Virus record (IMG/VR): IMGVR_UViG_3300030055_000360
Coordinates: 1-59,594 of that record
Length of the DNA: 59,594 nt
Strand: one strand, 5' to 3'
Source: a virus
The notes beneath the pieces were generated by a model, which worked only from the letters and a program-made list of their open reading frames with translations, had not been told where the DNA came from and did no database searches. A program made the position numbers and the translations under genes. Each line of letters opens with the position of its first letter. Position 1 is the first letter of the stretch. Positions 57,939-59,594 of this stretch are shown piece after piece.

Positions 57939-59594
57939 ATGAAAATTGCTATTTACTCAAGAAAATCTAAACTCACAGGCAAAGGTGATAGTATTGGAAA
58001 TCAAATTCAAATGTGTAAAGACTACATAGAAAATCTAAATAAAAATAAAGAAATTGAATATTCCATTTATGAAGATGAAGGATTCAGTGGTAAAAATACT
58101 AATAGACCTGAATTTCAGAAATTATTGAATGACATAAAGAAAGAAAAATTTGATATCTTGATATGCTATAGGTTAGATCGTATCTCACGTAATGTTGCTG
58201 ATTTCTCCTCTACCCTTGATGAATTACAATCATATGGAGTTGACTTCGTAAGTATAAGAGAGCAATTTGACACAACTAGTCCAATGGGACGTGCTATGAT
58301 TTATATTGCCTCTGTATTTGCACAATTAGAGCGTGAGACAATCGCAGAACGTGTTAGAGATAATATGATGGAGCTTGCAAAGAATGGTCAATGGTTAGGT
58401 GGTTCACCTCCTCTTGGTTATTCAAGAAAAAGAGAAACTTGCTTTGATGAGAATGGAAATGAAAAAGCTATCTCATTTTTAATTCAAGAACCTGAAGAAG
58501 TAAAATTAGTTAAAATAATTTTTGAAACATATTTAAAACAAGGATCTATTCATCAAACTGAAAAATATCTAATGAAAAATAATATAGTACCCGTGTCCGG
58601 AAAATATTTTGCATTAGCAACTCTACATAAAGTTTTGAAAAATCCTCTTTATGTTAAAAGTTCAGATGATATTCTAAAATATCTTGATGATGATGGCATA
58701 AACATTTATGGTACACCTGATGGAATTCATGGAATTTTACAATATAATAGAACTTTCTTAAGCACTAGAGATGGTAAGAAATTAAATCAATTCAGAGATA
58801 AATCTGAATGGATTGCAGCTGTAAGTAAAAGATGTAAAGGCTTCATTGAACCTAATACATGGCTAGAAGTACAAAAGCAGCTTAAAACTAATAAATTCTT
58901 AGCTCCTAACAGCGGTAAAACTAATAAAGCAATACTAACTAGTAAATTAATATGCAGCTCTTGTGGAACTACTATGGGCATAGTACAAGGGCATAGAGAT
59001 AACGATACTGGATTAAAAAAAATTTATTATAAGTGCAATTTAAAAAGACGTAGTAGCGGAAGACTTTGTAATAGTAAAAACTTAATTGGAGAAAAATTAG
59101 AAGAATGTGTATTAGATAGTTTAATTGAAATGGCTAAGAATAAAAAAAACTTTCTTGATAGGATTCGCAAGGTACGAAATGAAAGCAATAAAGTTAAAGA
59201 AGATAAAATCAGAAAATCTAGTATAGAAAAACAAATATTAACTAAGACTAAACAATTAAATGGCCTGCTTGAAAAATTAGCTTTGGCTGATGATCTAACT
59301 GATATCTTTATGAATAAAATAAGAACTCTAAAACCTGAAATCGCTGACTTAGAAAAAGATTTAAACGCTATAAATACTAATGTAGAAAATAACTCGTCTG
59401 AAAATTATGATGCTGAATTTATAAGTGCTCTATTAGATAAATGTATAAATATTAAAAATGAACCTATTGAAAATCAAAGAAGGATTATTAATTACTTAAT
59501 TGAAAAAATAGATTATAATAATGATACTGAAGTATTAACTATACACCCTATTGGCTCAGGTGAATGTAAAAAAAAACAATTCAGAGTTTCTTAA
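57939..59594 (+). CDS. int: Large serine integrase (site-specific recombinase)
   Basis: A 551-residue large serine recombinase that would integrate the phage at attB. Start at ATG 57939 (MKIAIYSRKSKLTGKGDSIG) with RBS AGGAGTGAT; a longer upstream frame is open but lacks an RBS. Catalytic Ser is S10 in YSRKS; the domain includes CYRLDRISRNVADFS and VFAQLERETIAERVRDNMM. The recombinase domain (GGSPPLGYSRKR, ATLHKVLKNPLYV) follows. A zinc ribbon has CSSCGTTM and a later Cys pair (YYKCNLKRR ... RLCNSK), then a coiled coil. The gene ends at the end of the window; attP should lie nearby but is not identified. Confidence 0.95.
   Translation: MKIAIYSRKSKLTGKGDSIGNQIQMCKDYIENLNKNKEIEYSIYEDEGFSGKNTNRPEFQKLLNDIKKEKFDILICYRLDRISRNVADFSSTLDELQSYGVDFVSIREQFDTTSPMGRAMIYIASVFAQLERETIAERVRDNMMELAKNGQWLGGSPPLGYSRKRETCFDENGNEKAISFLIQEPEEVKLVKIIFETYLKQGSIHQTEKYLMKNNIVPVSGKYFALATLHKVLKNPLYVKSSDDILKYLDDDGINIYGTPDGIHGILQYNRTFLSTRDGKKLNQFRDKSEWIAAVSKRCKGFIEPNTWLEVQKQLKTNKFLAPNSGKTNKAILTSKLICSSCGTTMGIVQGHRDNDTGLKKIYYKCNLKRRSSGRLCNSKNLIGEKLEECVLDSLIEMAKNKKNFLDRIRKVRNESNKVKEDKIRKSSIEKQILTKTKQLNGLLEKLALADDLTDIFMNKIRTLKPEIADLEKDLNAINTNVENNSSENYDAEFISALLDKCINIKNEPIENQRRIINYLIEKIDYNNDTEVLTIHPIGSGECKKKQFRVS

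Noticed and set aside
1-59594. CRISPR array, tRNA or rRNA genes, insertion sequences
   Set aside because: I found no regularly spaced repeats, no cloverleaf-type segments and no transposase genes in the window.

Overview
The window is one almost complete temperate siphovirus genome (a prophage) of a low-GC Gram-positive host. The strong A+T bias, purine-rich AGGAGG/GGGGTGA-type ribosome binding sites, choline-binding-type cell wall repeats, and Clostridium-like RinA, RecT, ImmA and large serine integrase genes all point to Clostridium in the broad sense. This is inference from composition and protein families; no rRNA or host housekeeping gene is present to confirm it. The window starts at the stop codon of a lipoprotein gene and ends at the stop codon of the integrase, so neither attachment site can be placed.

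Layout, left to right. Nearly everything is on the minus strand, so transcription runs right to left. 1-2600: two exported proteins with choline-binding-type repeats, a small hydrophobic peptide and an unknown protein. 2700-4200: lysis (two unrelated holins and an Amidase_3 endolysin). 4200-16900: tail tip, baseplate and fibre genes, including tandem paralogues, a discoidin-domain protein and a baseplate-hub-like protein with a degenerate NlpC/P60 tail. 16900-23500: tape measure, tail chaperones, major tail protein with a CCC-TAA +1 frameshift signal, and head-tail joining genes. 23500-30800: capsid, decoration, scaffold, MuF, portal and terminase. 30800-35100: ParB-methyltransferase fusion and two membrane-protein cargo genes bounded by terminators. 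35200-45070: early operon (RinA-like late activator, RusA, replisome organiser, MBL-fold protein, RecT, SMC-like ATPase, Cro-like regulators), interrupted by two plus-strand genes for small secreted paralogues. 45070-46130: immunity switch with four operator-like palindromes, a perfect TTGACA-17-TATAAT early promoter, a CI-like repressor and ImmA.

The region 46130-57800, between immunity and integrase, is the most interesting. A recombination scar (remnants of a second replisome-organiser gene and a second immA gene) is followed by a dense block of candidate anti-phage genes: DUF262 + HEPN; DUF262 + OLD-like ATPase/TOPRIM; and a K+-channel-like protein + AbiH + HEPN-motif protein. Two nearly identical terminators bracket the third cassette. 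A TIM-barrel-like protein of unknown function lies next to the serine integrase. Two different DUF262 proteins each coupled to a different nuclease-type partner suggest a modular defence architecture.

How the parts would work together: in the lysogen the CI-like repressor, controlled by ImmA, would hold the early minus promoter shut while the plus-strand secreted genes and the defence block can be expressed. On induction the early operon replicates and recombines DNA and makes the RinA-like activator, which would switch on terminase-to-lysis transcription. Many hairpins in the late operon have the stop codon of the upstream gene in or against the 5' arm, which suggests graded, translation-sensitive readthrough rather than full termination.
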